DNA of 64,000 nt. Source: Rhizobium mongolense subsp. loessense (GTDB taxonomy: Bacteria > Pseudomonadota > Alphaproteobacteria > Rhizobiales > Rhizobiaceae). The position numbers and the translations under genes were made by a program. Shown here piece after piece: positions 17,821-27,016 of this stretch (position 1 is the stretch's first letter; each line of letters begins with the position of its first letter). The DNA is taken from NCBI RefSeq assembly GCF_900099775.1, contig NZ_FMTM01000003.1:124001-188000 (forward strand), written 5' to 3'. Below the pieces are notes generated by a model, which searched no databases, was not told the origin of the DNA, and was given only the letters and a program-made list of their open reading frames with translations.

Positions 17821-17946
17821 TGTCTACTCCTTTGTCCGGAACATGACAGGATGATCGCGCTGACACGCGGTTTCCTCGATGTGCGAAACTTCAATGTGCG
17901 AAACGGAGAGAAGGTTCCCGGCCGATGATGCACATCGGCCGGCAAA

Positions 17947-18228
17947 TCACATACGATATTCCGGCATCGCCCAGGCGCGGAAGCAGTCGGACGACTGGTG
18001 CGGTGCATTCGAACTTGCGCCTTCTCTTGCCTGTCCGCGCAGTTCTTCGAGCGATTTTCCGGCAGCGAGCTGCAACCTAACCTGTTCGATAAAGCAGGAA
18101 AGGGGCAGGTCCGAGCCGCTCGTGGCTCGCATTTCTTCGGCAATGCGGTTCAGGAAATCCGGGGTCTCGCTTGCGCGGGTTGCCTCCCGAACATCCCCAG
18201 ACGCCGGCGAACCGCTCTGTATCATCAT
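17947..18228 (-). CDS. Hypothetical small protein
   Basis: A 93-residue protein if started at ATG 18228, which has a strong AGGAGG sequence 6 bases upstream; the frame continues to a GTG at 18258. The product is soluble and moderately acidic, with a helical region (TPDFLNRIAEEMRA, then CFIEQVRLQLAAGKSLEELR) and no signal peptide or membrane segment. I recognise no family. The good ribosome-binding site is the main reason to accept it. It lies alone between DUF1059 and hemF, all on the minus strand. Confidence 0.6.
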   Translation of the reverse strand: MMIQSGSPASGDVREATRASETPDFLNRIAEEMRATSGSDLPLSCFIEQVRLQLAAGKSLEELRGQAREGASSNAPHQSSDCFRAWAMPEYRM

Positions 18229-18344
18229 GACAATCCTCCTCCGATTGTTACGCAACACAAGCTCAGTTTAGCACGTTAGTTTAGCGCGCGCTCACGCTTC
18301 TTGAAGGCCATGTAATGTATTTTTACCCGTACGCTGTCGTACAG

Positions 18345-19259
18345 TTATGGCCACCGGACGACCGGCGGCATCGACGAGAGTATCGACTCGATATTGCCTC
18401 CCGTCTTCAACCCGAAGATTGTACCGCGATCGTAAAGCAAATTGAACTCGACATAGCGCCCACGCCTGATCAATTGTTCGTCACGGTCGGCTTCGGTCCA
18501 TTCCTTGTTGAAATTGGAGCGGACGATTTTTGGATAAACCATGGCGAAGGCCCGGCCGACATCTCGGGTGAAAGCGAAGTCGGCATCGAAGCCGCCGGCC
18601 TCCTCGCTTGTATGCAGCCAGTCATAAAAGATGCCGCCGATGCCGCGCGGTTCGTTGCGGTGCTTCAGAAAAAAGTATTCGTCGCACCATTTCTTGTAAG
18701 CGCCGTAGTCGGCGACGGCCGAATGGCTGCGGCAGGCAATTTCCATCGCTTTGTGGAAGAGGCGACTATCGTCGTCTTCCTGCGTGCGGCGCCGGTCGAG
18801 CACCGGCGTAAGGTCCGCGCCGCCCCCGAACCAGCGGCTGGAGGTGACGACCATGCGGGAATTCATATGCACTGTGGGTACATTGGGGTTCACCGGATGG
18901 GCGATCAGCGAAATCCCCGAGGCCCAGAACCGGGGGTCTTCGCTGGCGCCCGGCATCTGGGCACGCAGATCGGGTGCGAATTCCCCATACACTGTGGAGG
19001 TATGCACGCCGACCTTCTCGAAAACGCGGCCGTGCATCATCGACATTCGGCCCCCGCCGCCGGCGCCATTTTCCCGCGACCACTCCTTGCCGACGAAACG
19101 GCCGGGCTCCTGGTCCGAAAGAGTGCCGGTCAGCTCGTCTTCCAATGCCTCGAAGGAGGCGCAGATCGTATCGCGCAACCCTTCGAACCAAGTGCGGGCG
19201 GCGACCTTCTTTTCTTCGATATCGTCCGGCAGGCCGATCGGCAGGTCTGGTCGTTCCAT
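18345..19259 (-). CDS. hemF: Oxygen-dependent coproporphyrinogen III oxidase
   Basis: A 304-residue enzyme that oxidatively decarboxylates coproporphyrinogen III to protoporphyrinogen IX in haem synthesis, using O2. Signature stretches are [51 protein letters not shown] and GGIFYDWLH; the sequence is the normal length for HemF. The start is ATG at 19259 with GGGGAT just upstream. It is divergent from a small hypothetical gene at 19439. Haem supply ties it functionally to the cytochrome bc1 genes 8 kb away, though they are not linked in an operon. Confidence 0.95.
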   Translation of the reverse strand: MERPDLPIGLPDDIEEKKVAARTWFEGLRDTICASFEALEDELTGTLSDQEPGRFVGKEWSRENGAGGGGRMSMMHGRVFEKVGVHTSTVYGEFAPDLRAQMPGASEDPRFWASGISLIAHPVNPNVPTVHMNSRMVVTSSRWFGGGADLTPVLDRRRTQEDDDSRLFHKAMEIACRSHSAVADYGAYKKWCDEYFFLKHRNEPRGIGGIFYDWLHTSEEAGGFDADFAFTRDVGRAFAMVYPKIVRSNFNKEWTEADRDEQLIRRGRYVEFNLLYDRGTIFGLKTGGNIESILSSMPPVVRWP

Positions 19260-19438
19260 CGTTATCCCCAGCAGTCGTTATTGCATCACAAGCGACTCGA
19301 TCATCGCTGATTACGGTTTCGTGGTATCAGGTGCGTCGGTGCCTTGCCAGCCGGCCGAAAGCCGCAGTCGAGGCGGCAAAGATTCGACTCGCAAATTGAT
19401 ATTTTCAATACTACCTTTCCCGGTCAGAGGTAGGTTTC

Positions 19439-19699
19439 ATGACTAAAATCCCGGGACCTCCGTCGTTTGACGGCTTGAAGCGCAGGATCGAACGGCATCG
19501 GGCGGAAGGCACTGCCCGCAAGGGCGATCACTTCGTGCGCCAGACCTATCGGCTTGGCCTGCTTGACGCGCGGGCAAAGGCGCGCGAATGGTTCGCCGAA
19601 TACCCGAAGGCGGCCTATTGGACCGAAGTGGAAAGCTGGCGGCAGCTCGACAACGACCAGATAGAATTCACCATGCGCCGGCTGCCTTCCGCCGACTGA
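19439..19699 (+). CDS. Hypothetical small protein
   Basis: An 86-residue soluble basic protein beginning MTKIPGPPSFDGLKRRIERH, preceded by AGAGGTAGG 4 bases upstream of the ATG, which supports translation. It has conserved-looking aromatic and charged positions (ARAKAREWFAEYPKAAYWTE, then QLDNDQIEFTMRRL) and no motif I can name. It is divergent from hemF and abuts the convergent Na/Pi cotransporter gene (3 bases between stops). It is probably a rhizobial conserved hypothetical. Confidence 0.65.
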   Translation: MTKIPGPPSFDGLKRRIERHRAEGTARKGDHFVRQTYRLGLLDARAKAREWFAEYPKAAYWTEVESWRQLDNDQIEFTMRRLPSAD

Positions 19700-19702
19700 G
19701 CG

Positions 19703-21349
19703 TCATTGCGCAGACGTGCGCAGGCGGCTCTCGATGAGCAATCCGCTCTCATCGAGGATCGGATGCGCGACCGAGATGATATGGGCGTTGATGCGTTTTA
19801 GATCGCGAAGCATGTCGAGATGCAGTGAACTCGTCTGCAGGCTGTCGGCGTAGCCCTCGCGCAGGCGTTCAAGGTGGCGTTCGGCGGATTGCTTCTCCAT
19901 CCTGCGGACTTCGACCTTCACTTCCATCATCTGTTTGGCGAGATTGAAGTCGCGCGTGACGAAGATCGTTTGCGCGATCCGCAGGTTGTCGATCGTCAAA
20001 TGGAAGAGCTTCCTGAGCTCCTGGTAACCGTCGTCGGAAAACCGCAGGCCGAGCGAAGCCTTTTTGCTGATTTGCGGCAGCAGGCCCTTTTCGATGATAT
20101 CGCCGATATGCTCGAGGTTGATCGCGTAGTCGATGATGATGATCGAATGGCGGCCGTTCTCTTCACTCAGGCCCTCGCGGCCGAGCTTGGAAAGATAGAC
20201 CTTCACTTCCTGCTGCAGGCTATCGACCCGCTTTTCGAGCGTGGGAATTTCCTTGAGCTTCGTCAGGTCGTCCTGCTCGAAGGCGTCGGAGGCTCGGATC
20301 AGCATGCGTTCTATAAGGTCGCCGACGCCGAGGACTTCGCGAGTGGCGCTTGCAAGCGCCACGACGGGCGTCGACAGCTCGTGCGGGTCGAGATATTTCG
20401 GCGCATTGTCGGTTTGTGCTTCCTCCGGAACGAGACGCAGCATCAGCTGCGACAACAGGCGCGAGAACGGCCAGGCGACAGCGGCGAGGATCAGGTTGAA
20501 GCCGAGATGTGCATCGACCGGCAGCTTGGCGGGATCGAGTGGCAGCATTTCCAGAAGCTCGGCGCCGTAGCCGGCAAGCGGGAGTGCGATCACGCAGCCG
20601 GCGGCCCGGACGATCAGGTTGCCAAGCGTAACGCGCTTTGCCGAGGTAGGTCCGCCAAGCGAAGCGACGACCGGCGGAATTGCCCCGCCAACATTGGCTC
20701 CCAGGACAAGAACGATGACCAATCCCGCCGAGAGAATACCGGTCGATGCCAGGGAAAGGATCAGGACAACGGCAGCAAGGCTCGACGAGGAGATGAAGGC
20801 AATGCCCGCAGCGAACGCAAGCGCCACCGGCCAGGCGTTGTCGAGCAGGCCGATAAAGGCGGCAAGCGCGGGCGATTGGCGCATAGGCTCTGTCGCGCCG
20901 CTCAGGAGATGCAGAGACAAGAGCATCAGGCCGATGCCGATCAGTGCTGTGCCACCACCTTGGCGTGCGGTCGAGCCGCTGCGATAGAGGATGATACCCG
21001 CGAGGATGACGAGCGGCGACAGCCATTCGATACCGGTCGCGACGATCCAGGCTGTGACGGCCGTGCCGACATTGGCGCCGAGCAGGACGATCTGCGCCAT
21101 GCGTGACTTCACCAGCTCGCGCTCGACGAAGGAGGCGACCATCAGCGCCGTCGCCGTGGAGCTTTGCAATGCCAGCGTTGCGACGAAGCCCGAAACGAAG
21201 GAGCGCAAGCCGCCTCGCGTACCCGTTGCAAGACCTGTTCGCAGCCGCGCACCGAAGGCCCGCGACACGCCGTCCTTCACCTGCGCGAGGCCGAACAGCA
21301 GCAGGGCTACCGCGCCGAACAGGTTTATCATGACGATCGTGGATTCCAT
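19703..21349 (-). CDS. Na+/Pi cotransporter family protein with PhoU-like domain
   Basis: A 548-residue membrane protein. Two repeated Na_Pi_cotrans modules occupy about residues 10-330, with the QSSTAT motif (LALQSSTATALM, about 57-68) and its second copy (FISSSSLAAVVL, about 188-199) forming the inverted-repeat transport core. GANVGTAVTAW and GANVGGAIPPV are further paired motifs. A cytoplasmic helical PhoU-like domain runs from about 340 to the end. It is predicted to import or export phosphate with sodium (NptA/YjbB type). It is not near pst/pho genes, so regulation is unknown. Confidence 0.88.
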   Translation of the reverse strand: MESTIVMINLFGAVALLLFGLAQVKDGVSRAFGARLRTGLATGTRGGLRSFVSGFVATLALQSSTATALMVASFVERELVKSRMAQIVLLGANVGTAVTAWIVATGIEWLSPLVILAGIILYRSGSTARQGGGTALIGIGLMLLSLHLLSGATEPMRQSPALAAFIGLLDNAWPVALAFAAGIAFISSSSLAAVVLILSLASTGILSAGLVIVLVLGANVGGAIPPVVASLGGPTSAKRVTLGNLIVRAAGCVIALPLAGYGAELLEMLPLDPAKLPVDAHLGFNLILAAVAWPFSRLLSQLMLRLVPEEAQTDNAPKYLDPHELSTPVVALASATREVLGVGDLIERMLIRASDAFEQDDLTKLKEIPTLEKRVDSLQQEVKVYLSKLGREGLSEENGRHSIIIIDYAINLEHIGDIIEKGLLPQISKKASLGLRFSDDGYQELRKLFHLTIDNLRIAQTIFVTRDFNLAKQMMEVKVEVRRMEKQSAERHLERLREGYADSLQTSSLHLDMLRDLKRINAHIISVAHPILDESGLLIESRLRTSAQ

Positions 21350-21551
21350 TCCCTGCGGGTCTTTTCTTCTCGTTCACGGCCGGCGCAATGCTGCGCAATG
21401 GGTATCTCAGCGCATTGCCATCTCATTGAAATCGCGGCCCGGTTCTCACTTTTTGATTGTCCGGCTAATTATAATACGCCTGTTCCTGGATAGCACAACG
21501 CCGTTTGCGACATATCATGGCGAGGCTTCGCGAGGTCGCTCAGAGGCGAAA

Positions 21552-22025
21552 TCAACGCCAGACAGTCTGGCGCAGGGCCTCGCCGGCGATCATCGCGGCT
21601 GAGACTGCGACATTGATCGAGCGCTGGCCCTCGACCATCGGGATCAGGATGCGCCCGTCGGCTGTTTCATGAACATGATCCGGAACGCCTGCGCTTTCGC
21701 GGCCAAACAGTAAAATGTCGTCCGGCCGGAAAGCGAAGTCCGTGTATCGAACCGATGCCTTGGTAGAGGCGAGCACGATACGGCGGCCCGTTTGCGCCCG
21801 CCATTCCTCGAAGCGATCCCAACTGACATGGCGGGTGAGCGCAACGGCTGCGATATAGTCCATGCCGGCGCGTTTCAAATTGCGGTCGGAAAGGTCGAAG
21901 CCGGCGGGCTCGATGATGTCGACGGCAACTCCAATACAGGCGGCAAGACGCAGGATCGTGCCGGTATTGCCGGGGATGTCGGGCTGATAGAGCGCCAGTC
22001 TAAGATCGGCCATCCGAAGTTCCAT
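21552..22025 (-). CDS. trmL: tRNA (cytidine/uridine-34-2'-O)-methyltransferase
   Basis: A 157-residue SPOUT methyltransferase, the compact length of TrmL. It shows LALYQPDIPGNTGTILRLAA (about 6-25), LLFGRESAGVPD (about 101-112) and the trefoil-knot AdoMet site IPMVEGQRSINVAVSAAM (about 127-144). It methylates the ribose of the wobble base in certain leucine tRNAs. It stands alone, with a short hypothetical-free gap to the ABC exporter region upstream. Confidence 0.92.
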   Translation of the reverse strand: MELRMADLRLALYQPDIPGNTGTILRLAACIGVAVDIIEPAGFDLSDRNLKRAGMDYIAAVALTRHVSWDRFEEWRAQTGRRIVLASTKASVRYTDFAFRPDDILLFGRESAGVPDHVHETADGRILIPMVEGQRSINVAVSAAMIAGEALRQTVWR

Positions 22026-22187
22026 CTTGCTGCCTAAGGCAAAGACACCTAGTTCAACTGTGATTTCGGCGCAACAGGGCGCCCTTTGACCCTGAATTGT
22101 TCAATTTTTGCCGAGTTTGGGCTGGAAATTTCGCAATTTTCGCGTTATTAGGTGCGTATCTTCAATCGCCAGCTAGGGAGGGCCGAC
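22026..22187. other. Intergenic region before the leader ORF
   Basis: Part of the 371-base gap between trmL and the ABC exporter. It is AT-rich around 22100-22150 and probably carries the promoter for the leader ORF and exporter. No confident -35/-10 pair could be chosen, and the longer overlapping reading frame at 22097 has no Shine-Dalgarno sequence. Confidence 0.3.
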
Positions 22188-22253
22188 ATGAATATTCTGA
22201 TGTTTACGCGCCTTCCAGCCGCGATACCAAGCGTGGCGATCTCGCGCTTCTGA
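22188..22253 (+). CDS. Candidate 21-residue leader peptide upstream of ABC exporter
   Basis: ATG at 22188 follows AGGGAGGG at about 22174-22181, one of the strongest Shine-Dalgarno sequences in the window, and encodes MNILMFTRLPAAIPSVAISR followed by Phe and TGA at 22251. It lies 143 bases before the ABC exporter ATG, the usual place for an attenuation or stalling peptide. The product is hydrophobic and has two Pro. Coding reality is inferred only from the ribosome-binding site and position. Confidence 0.4.
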   Translation: MNILMFTRLPAAIPSVAISRF

Positions 22254-22396
22254 GCGCAAGCTTTCTAAAATTCCCCATTTTTGATCCATTGCGCGGCTGT
22301 CGTGGCCTCGCCCCTCGAACGTCCGGTTCCCATATGTGCCTTAGTGCGTTTTGCGCGGGCCGGGAGGTGGAACGGTGAAGTTCCGGAGCACTTTTC

Positions 22397-24253
22397 ATGT
22401 TTAGCTGGTTCGAACAGCGACTGAACCCCTTTCCGAGTGAGGAGCCTGTCGTTCCCCCGAAAGGTCTTTTTGCCTTCTGCTGGCACTATACGAAGCCAGC
22501 GGCGCCCTGGCTTGCAGCCATGGCCGTGCTGACGGCGCTGATTGCGATCGGCGAAGTGGCACTCTTCCAGTTCCTCGGCGATATCGTCGATTGGCTGACG
22601 AATGCCGACAAGGCGACGTTCCTGCAGACCGAATGGCACAAGCTTGCCTGGATGGCGGCTTTGATCCTCGTCGGTCTGCCGCTGGCGGCTGGGCTCGATT
22701 CACTTATCATGCATCAGGTCCTGCTCGGAAACTACCCGATGATCGCGCGCTGGCAGATGCACCGCTTCCTGCTGCGCCACAGCATGACCTTCTTTGCCAA
22801 CGAGTTTGCCGGCCGCGTTGCGACCAAGGTAATGCAGACCTCGCTTGCCGTTCGTGAAACAACGATGAAGATCCTCGACGTCTTCGTCTATGTCGTTACG
22901 TATTTCCTGACGATGATCATCGTCATCGCAGCGGCGGACTGGCGGCTGATGGTGCCGATCCTGGTCTGGCTTGCCATCTATGTCAGCATCGTGTCGTATT
23001 TCGTGCCCCGGCTGCGCAGGATCGCAGCGCAGCAGGCGGATGCGCGCTCGATGATGACGGGCCGGGTGGTCGACAGCTACACGAATATTGCGACCGTCAA
23101 GCTCTTCTCGCATGCGGGCAGGGAGGAAGGCTATGCCAAGGCCGGCATGGACGAATTCCTGCAGACAGTGCACCAGCAGATGCGGCGCGTCACGCTGTTC
23201 CATGTGTGCGTTTATATCAACAACTGCGTGGCGCTCTTCGTCATCTCGGGCCTGTCGATCTGGTTCTGGCTGAATGGCCAGATTTCGGTCGGCGCGATCG
23301 CCATCGCGATCGGCCTTGCGATGCGCGTCAACGGCATGTCGCAGTGGATCATGTGGGAGGTATCGGCGCTCTTTGAAAACATCGGCACGGTCTATGACGG
23401 CATGGAGATGATGACAAAGAACCACGACATCACCGACAAGCCCGATGCACCGCCGATGCAGGCGAAGAAGGGTGCGATCCATTACGAGCGGATCCGCTTC
23501 CACTACGGCAAGGGCAAGGGCGTCATCGATAACCTGTCGCTCGACATCAAGGCGGGTGAGAAGGTTGGCCTCGTCGGGCGCTCCGGAGCCGGTAAGACGA
23601 CGTTGATGAACCTGCTGCTGCGCTTCTTCGATCTGGAAGCTGGCCGCATCACCATCGACGGCCAGGATATCTCGCATGTGTCGCAGGAAAGCCTCCGCTC
23701 GCTGATCGGCGTGGTGACGCAGGATACGTCGCTGCTGCACCGCTCGATCCGCGACAACATCGCCTATGGCCGTCCGGATGCGACGGACGCGGATGTGATC
23801 GAGGCGGCGAAGCGGGCAAATGCCTGGGAGTTCATCGAAGGGCTTGTCGACATGCAGGGCCGCAAGGGACTCGACGCGCAGGTCGGCGAGCGCGGCGTGA
23901 AGCTCTCCGGTGGCCAGCGCCAGCGCGTTGCGATCGCCCGGGTATTCCTGAAGGATGCGCCGATCCTGGTGCTCGACGAGGCGACCTCGGCGCTCGATTC
24001 CGAAGTGGAAGCGGCGATCCAGGAGAACCTCTTCGCGCTGATGGAAGGCAAGACGGTGATCGCAATCGCCCATCGCCTGTCGACGCTGACGGAGATGGAC
24101 CGCCTGATCGTGCTCGACAAGGGCCGCATCATCGAGGCCGGTTCGCACGCCGATCTCGTCAGTCAGGGCGGCATTTATGCCGATCTCTGGACCCGCCAGT
24201 CCGGCGGCTTCCTCGCCGATCATTCGCAAGAAGCCGAGGAAGCGGCGGAGTAA
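22397..24253 (+). CDS. ABC exporter, fused permease and ATPase (first of two paralogues)
   Basis: A 618-residue half-transporter. Six membrane helices lie in about residues 30-320, and the nucleotide-binding domain runs from about 360. Walker A is GRSGAGKTT (about 395-403), the Q-loop is VVTQDTSLLHRS, the signature is LSGGQRQRVAIAR (about 500-512) and Walker B ILVLDEATSALDSE (about 519-532). It is therefore a homodimer, or a heterodimer with the second exporter 630 bases downstream. Substrate unknown; lipids or drugs are typical. A GGAG site precedes the ATG. A leader ORF upstream may regulate it, and tandem hairpins follow the stop. Confidence 0.9.
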   Translation: MFSWFEQRLNPFPSEEPVVPPKGLFAFCWHYTKPAAPWLAAMAVLTALIAIGEVALFQFLGDIVDWLTNADKATFLQTEWHKLAWMAALILVGLPLAAGLDSLIMHQVLLGNYPMIARWQMHRFLLRHSMTFFANEFAGRVATKVMQTSLAVRETTMKILDVFVYVVTYFLTMIIVIAAADWRLMVPILVWLAIYVSIVSYFVPRLRRIAAQQADARSMMTGRVVDSYTNIATVKLFSHAGREEGYAKAGMDEFLQTVHQQMRRVTLFHVCVYINNCVALFVISGLSIWFWLNGQISVGAIAIAIGLAMRVNGMSQWIMWEVSALFENIGTVYDGMEMMTKNHDITDKPDAPPMQAKKGAIHYERIRFHYGKGKGVIDNLSLDIKAGEKVGLVGRSGAGKTTLMNLLLRFFDLEAGRITIDGQDISHVSQESLRSLIGVVTQDTSLLHRSIRDNIAYGRPDATDADVIEAAKRANAWEFIEGLVDMQGRKGLDAQVGERGVKLSGGQRQRVAIARVFLKDAPILVLDEATSALDSEVEAAIQENLFALMEGKTVIAIAHRLSTLTEMDRLIVLDKGRIIEAGSHADLVSQGGIYADLWTRQSGGFLADHSQEAEEAAE

Positions 24254-24262
24254 AGCGAAAGT

Positions 24263-24317
24263 CCCTCCCGGCGAAAGCGGGGAGGGCTTCTTAACTGTTG
24301 AGACCAGTTAAGAAGCC
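24263..24317 (+). terminator. Tandem hairpins after the first ABC exporter
   Basis: CCCTCCC (24263-24269) can pair with GGGAGGG (24280-24286). It is followed directly by a near-perfect second hairpin: GGCTTCTTAACTG at 24285-24297 and CAGTTAAGAAGCC at 24305-24317, 13-base arms and a 7-base loop. The two share the bases around 24285, so they could be alternative folds. No long T-run follows. Confidence 0.6.
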
Positions 24318-24497
24318 TTGTTACCCGATCGGGAGAGCAAGGGGCTAGATCATAGCAATCGTAACGATCTCGCTGCCCATTGCGAATTTCGAAGTTATTC
24401 GAGCCTATTACCTTGCAGCCGATCGCGGCGTCTTCGCGTTGCACGGTCGGCGCGAGCCGCCGCAGGCGCCGACGATCCTAAAAGAGCCGTTGCCGGC

Positions 24498-24722
24498 TCA
24501 CAGGCTGTCTGCCCAGTCTCTTACCCTGTGACGCTCGACTACGACGATGGCGCCTGCCATCGTGCGGAGTGCCGTCAGACGGCGCTCTTCCTCGTTGTCG
24601 AGCCATGCGGCAACTGCCTCGCTGACGATCGTGTCGCGCGATATGCCGAGTTGGGCTGCGGTTTCATCGAGTCTGTCCGCAAGCGGAAGCGGAATATGCG
24701 ACGCGAGCACCCTCGTTTCCAT
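24498..24722 (-). CDS. Solo ribbon-helix-helix (CopG/antitoxin-like) protein
   Basis: A 74-residue protein from ATG at 24722: METRVLASHIPLPLADRLDE, then TAAQLGISRDTIVSEAVAAW. The strand-helix-helix pattern (VLASHIPLPLADRLDETAAQ, GISRDTIVSEAVAAWLDNEE) is the CopG/Phd-type DNA-binding fold found in antitoxins such as ParD/RelB. No toxin ORF follows in the 244 bases up to the end of the first exporter, nor precedes it. It may be a regulator of the flanking exporters or an orphan antitoxin. Confidence 0.7.
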   Translation of the reverse strand: METRVLASHIPLPLADRLDETAAQLGISRDTIVSEAVAAWLDNEEERRLTALRTMAGAIVVVERHRVRDWADSL

Positions 24723-24885
24723 GACGGTATTTCTCCGATAAGCGGCCATTGTACTCCGAGATCGTGACGAGGTCAGCGACATTCAACACGGATGCCGCCG
24801 ATGTTACCGAAAATTACCAAAATATAAGGTTGTGTCCGCCCTCCATTCCCTTTGCCGCAGGGTTGTCTCGGACTATAACGCAAGG

Positions 24886-26775
24886 ATGCTCCTGCGCCCG
24901 ATACTCAATCTGTTTGAACACTGGGTCGATCCGTTCCGCCGGCGCGGCAATATACAGCCGCCGCGTTCGACGGTCGGCTTCATCTGGTTCTACATCGGCC
25001 AGGCTAAATGGCCCTTCGTCGCGATGCTTGTCCTCGGCGGCATGTCGGCGGCGATCGAGGCGGCGCTTTTTTGGTTCGTCGGACGGCTGGTCGATATCTT
25101 GAGCACCATCAAGCCGGGCGTTGGCTGGAGCGACATGCTTGCTGCACATGGCAGCGAGCTCTTCGGAATGCTCGCTTTGATCGGCTTTGTCCGTTTCGTA
25201 GTGGTCTTCCTCATCGCGCTGGTCGATCAGCAGGTCATCACGCCGGGTTTTTACAATCTCGCGCGCTGGCAATCCTATCTCCACGTCTCGCGCCAATCGC
25301 TGCATTTTTTCCAGAGCGATTTTTCCGGGCGGATCGTGACGAAGGTCTGGTCGGCCGGCCAGGCGGTGGGCGATCTCGTCACCTCGCTCATGGAGAGCGT
25401 CTGGTTTGTCGGAATCTACGCGGCGACGACACTGGTGCTGGTGGCGCAGCTCGATTTTTCACTTGCGGCCGTCGTGTTGTTCTGGCTCGCTGCATTCGGC
25501 GTGCTCGCCCGCTATTTCGTACCGCGCATCCGCTATCACTCGCGCGAGACTGCGGAAGCCGCCTCGATGCTCAACGGCCGCATGGTCGATTCCTACAGCA
25601 ACATCCAGACGCTGAAGCTTTTCGCTCGTCACGAGGAGAGCGACCGCTACATGCGCCAGGGTTTCGATATCTATCAGGATACCGTGCTGCGCTTTACCCG
25701 GTTCATTACCGGTGTACGTGCCTCCATGGCGCTGCTTTCCGGCCTGATGATCGTGACCATGGGCGGATTAAGCGTCGATCTGTGGCTGCGCGGGTTGGTG
25801 AGTTCCGGTGCCGTGGCATTTTCGCTGGCCCTCGTCCTGCGCCTCAACTTCCTTCTTGGGCGCCTAATGACGCAGTTCAACGGCATCATGCGCAATCTGG
25901 GTACGATCCAGAATGCTGCCGAATTGATCTCGCAGCCGCTTGGTCTGGTCGATCGGCCCGATGCTCCCGATCTCGTCGTCCGCGAACCCGGCATCCGTTT
26001 CGAAAACGTCTGCTTCCATTACGGCCGGGGCAAGGGTGTCATCGAGAATTTCTCGCTCACCATCGCACCCGGCGAGAAGGTCGGGATCGTCGGGCGCTCC
26101 GGTGCCGGCAAGTCGACGCTGGTCAATCTGCTGCTGCGCCTCTACGACCTTGAAGGCGGGCGCATCCTTGTCGATGGCCAGGATATTGCTGCGGTCAGCC
26201 AGGAGTCACTGCGCATGCAGATCGGCGTCGTCAGCCAGGATACCTCGCTGCTGCACCGTTCGGTCAGGGACAACATCCTCTTCGGCCGGCCCGATGCGGA
26301 GGAGGAACGGCTGCTCGATGCCGCACGGCGGGCAGAGGCGCTCGGCTTTATCGAGCGCCTGCACGATCAGCAGGGGCGCAAGGGTTTCGATGCGCATGTC
26401 GGCGAGCGCGGCGTGAAGCTTTCCGGCGGGCAGCGGCAACGCATCGCAATCGCGCGGCTCATGCTGAAGGATGCACCGATCCTCGTGCTCGACGAGGCGA
26501 CCTCGGCGCTCGATTCCGAGGTGGAAGAGGTGATCCAGTCCAATCTCAGCCGGATCATGGAGGGGAAGACCGTGCTGGCTATCGCTCATCGCCTTTCGAC
26601 CATTGCCGCGCTCGATCGCCTGATTGTTGTCGATCGCGGCCGAATCATCGAAGAAGGCACGCACAAATCCCTGGTCGAAAGAGGCGGACTTTATGCCGAG
26701 CTATGGGCGCGCCAGTCCGGCGGCTTCCTCGGTGCAGACGAAGATATGCCCGGGCGCGAGGCGAGAGCCGTTTAG
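24886..26775 (+). CDS. ABC exporter, fused permease and ATPase (second paralogue)
   Basis: A 629-residue half-transporter from ATG at 24886 (CAAGG just upstream); the frame is open to 24832 but lacks a better start. The six-helix domain is followed by Walker A GRSGAGKST, Q-loop VVSQDTSLLHRS, signature LSGGQRQRIAIAR and Walker B ILVLDEATSALDSE. It is closely similar to the exporter at 22397 throughout, including FHYGRGKGVIENFSL against FHYGKGKGVIDNLSL, which points to a duplication. The two may form a heterodimer. Substrate unknown. The ribbon-helix-helix gene lies between them on the other strand. Confidence 0.9.
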   Translation: MLLRPILNLFEHWVDPFRRRGNIQPPRSTVGFIWFYIGQAKWPFVAMLVLGGMSAAIEAALFWFVGRLVDILSTIKPGVGWSDMLAAHGSELFGMLALIGFVRFVVVFLIALVDQQVITPGFYNLARWQSYLHVSRQSLHFFQSDFSGRIVTKVWSAGQAVGDLVTSLMESVWFVGIYAATTLVLVAQLDFSLAAVVLFWLAAFGVLARYFVPRIRYHSRETAEAASMLNGRMVDSYSNIQTLKLFARHEESDRYMRQGFDIYQDTVLRFTRFITGVRASMALLSGLMIVTMGGLSVDLWLRGLVSSGAVAFSLALVLRLNFLLGRLMTQFNGIMRNLGTIQNAAELISQPLGLVDRPDAPDLVVREPGIRFENVCFHYGRGKGVIENFSLTIAPGEKVGIVGRSGAGKSTLVNLLLRLYDLEGGRILVDGQDIAAVSQESLRMQIGVVSQDTSLLHRSVRDNILFGRPDAEEERLLDAARRAEALGFIERLHDQQGRKGFDAHVGERGVKLSGGQRQRIAIARLMLKDAPILVLDEATSALDSEVEEVIQSNLSRIMEGKTVLAIAHRLSTIAALDRLIVVDRGRIIEEGTHKSLVERGGLYAELWARQSGGFLGADEDMPGREARAV

Positions 26776-27016
26776 GCAAGCGTTCGCCAGCTAGGCTCCG
26801 ATCCGCTGAATCCAGGGGATTGCGGTAAAAAGATCATCTGAAAATACCCGCGACATTGTGCCCTCATACTATTGTCAAGGCTGGACATAATTTGCGATCA
26901 AGCATAGAACGCGCCGGATTGGCGGGGAATCTAAGGCCGAATTGTGTCTATGTAGATTCGCCGCTTAGAGGGGCAGTGCGGAATTCCGCGAAAATTGCGC
27001 AGAGGATGGTTTAGCT

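Noticed and set aside
19399-19411. FNR/FixK-like box (TTGATATTTTCAA) between hemF and the divergent small gene
   Set aside because: The half-sites TTGA and TCAA are separated by 5 bases, not the 6 required by TTGAT-N4-ATCAA, so it does not fit an anaerobox.
22700-24229. 509-codon minus-strand frame opposite the ABC exporter
   Set aside because: It is opposite the Walker-motif-bearing exporter and has His/Arg/Asp-rich composition typical of antisense reading.
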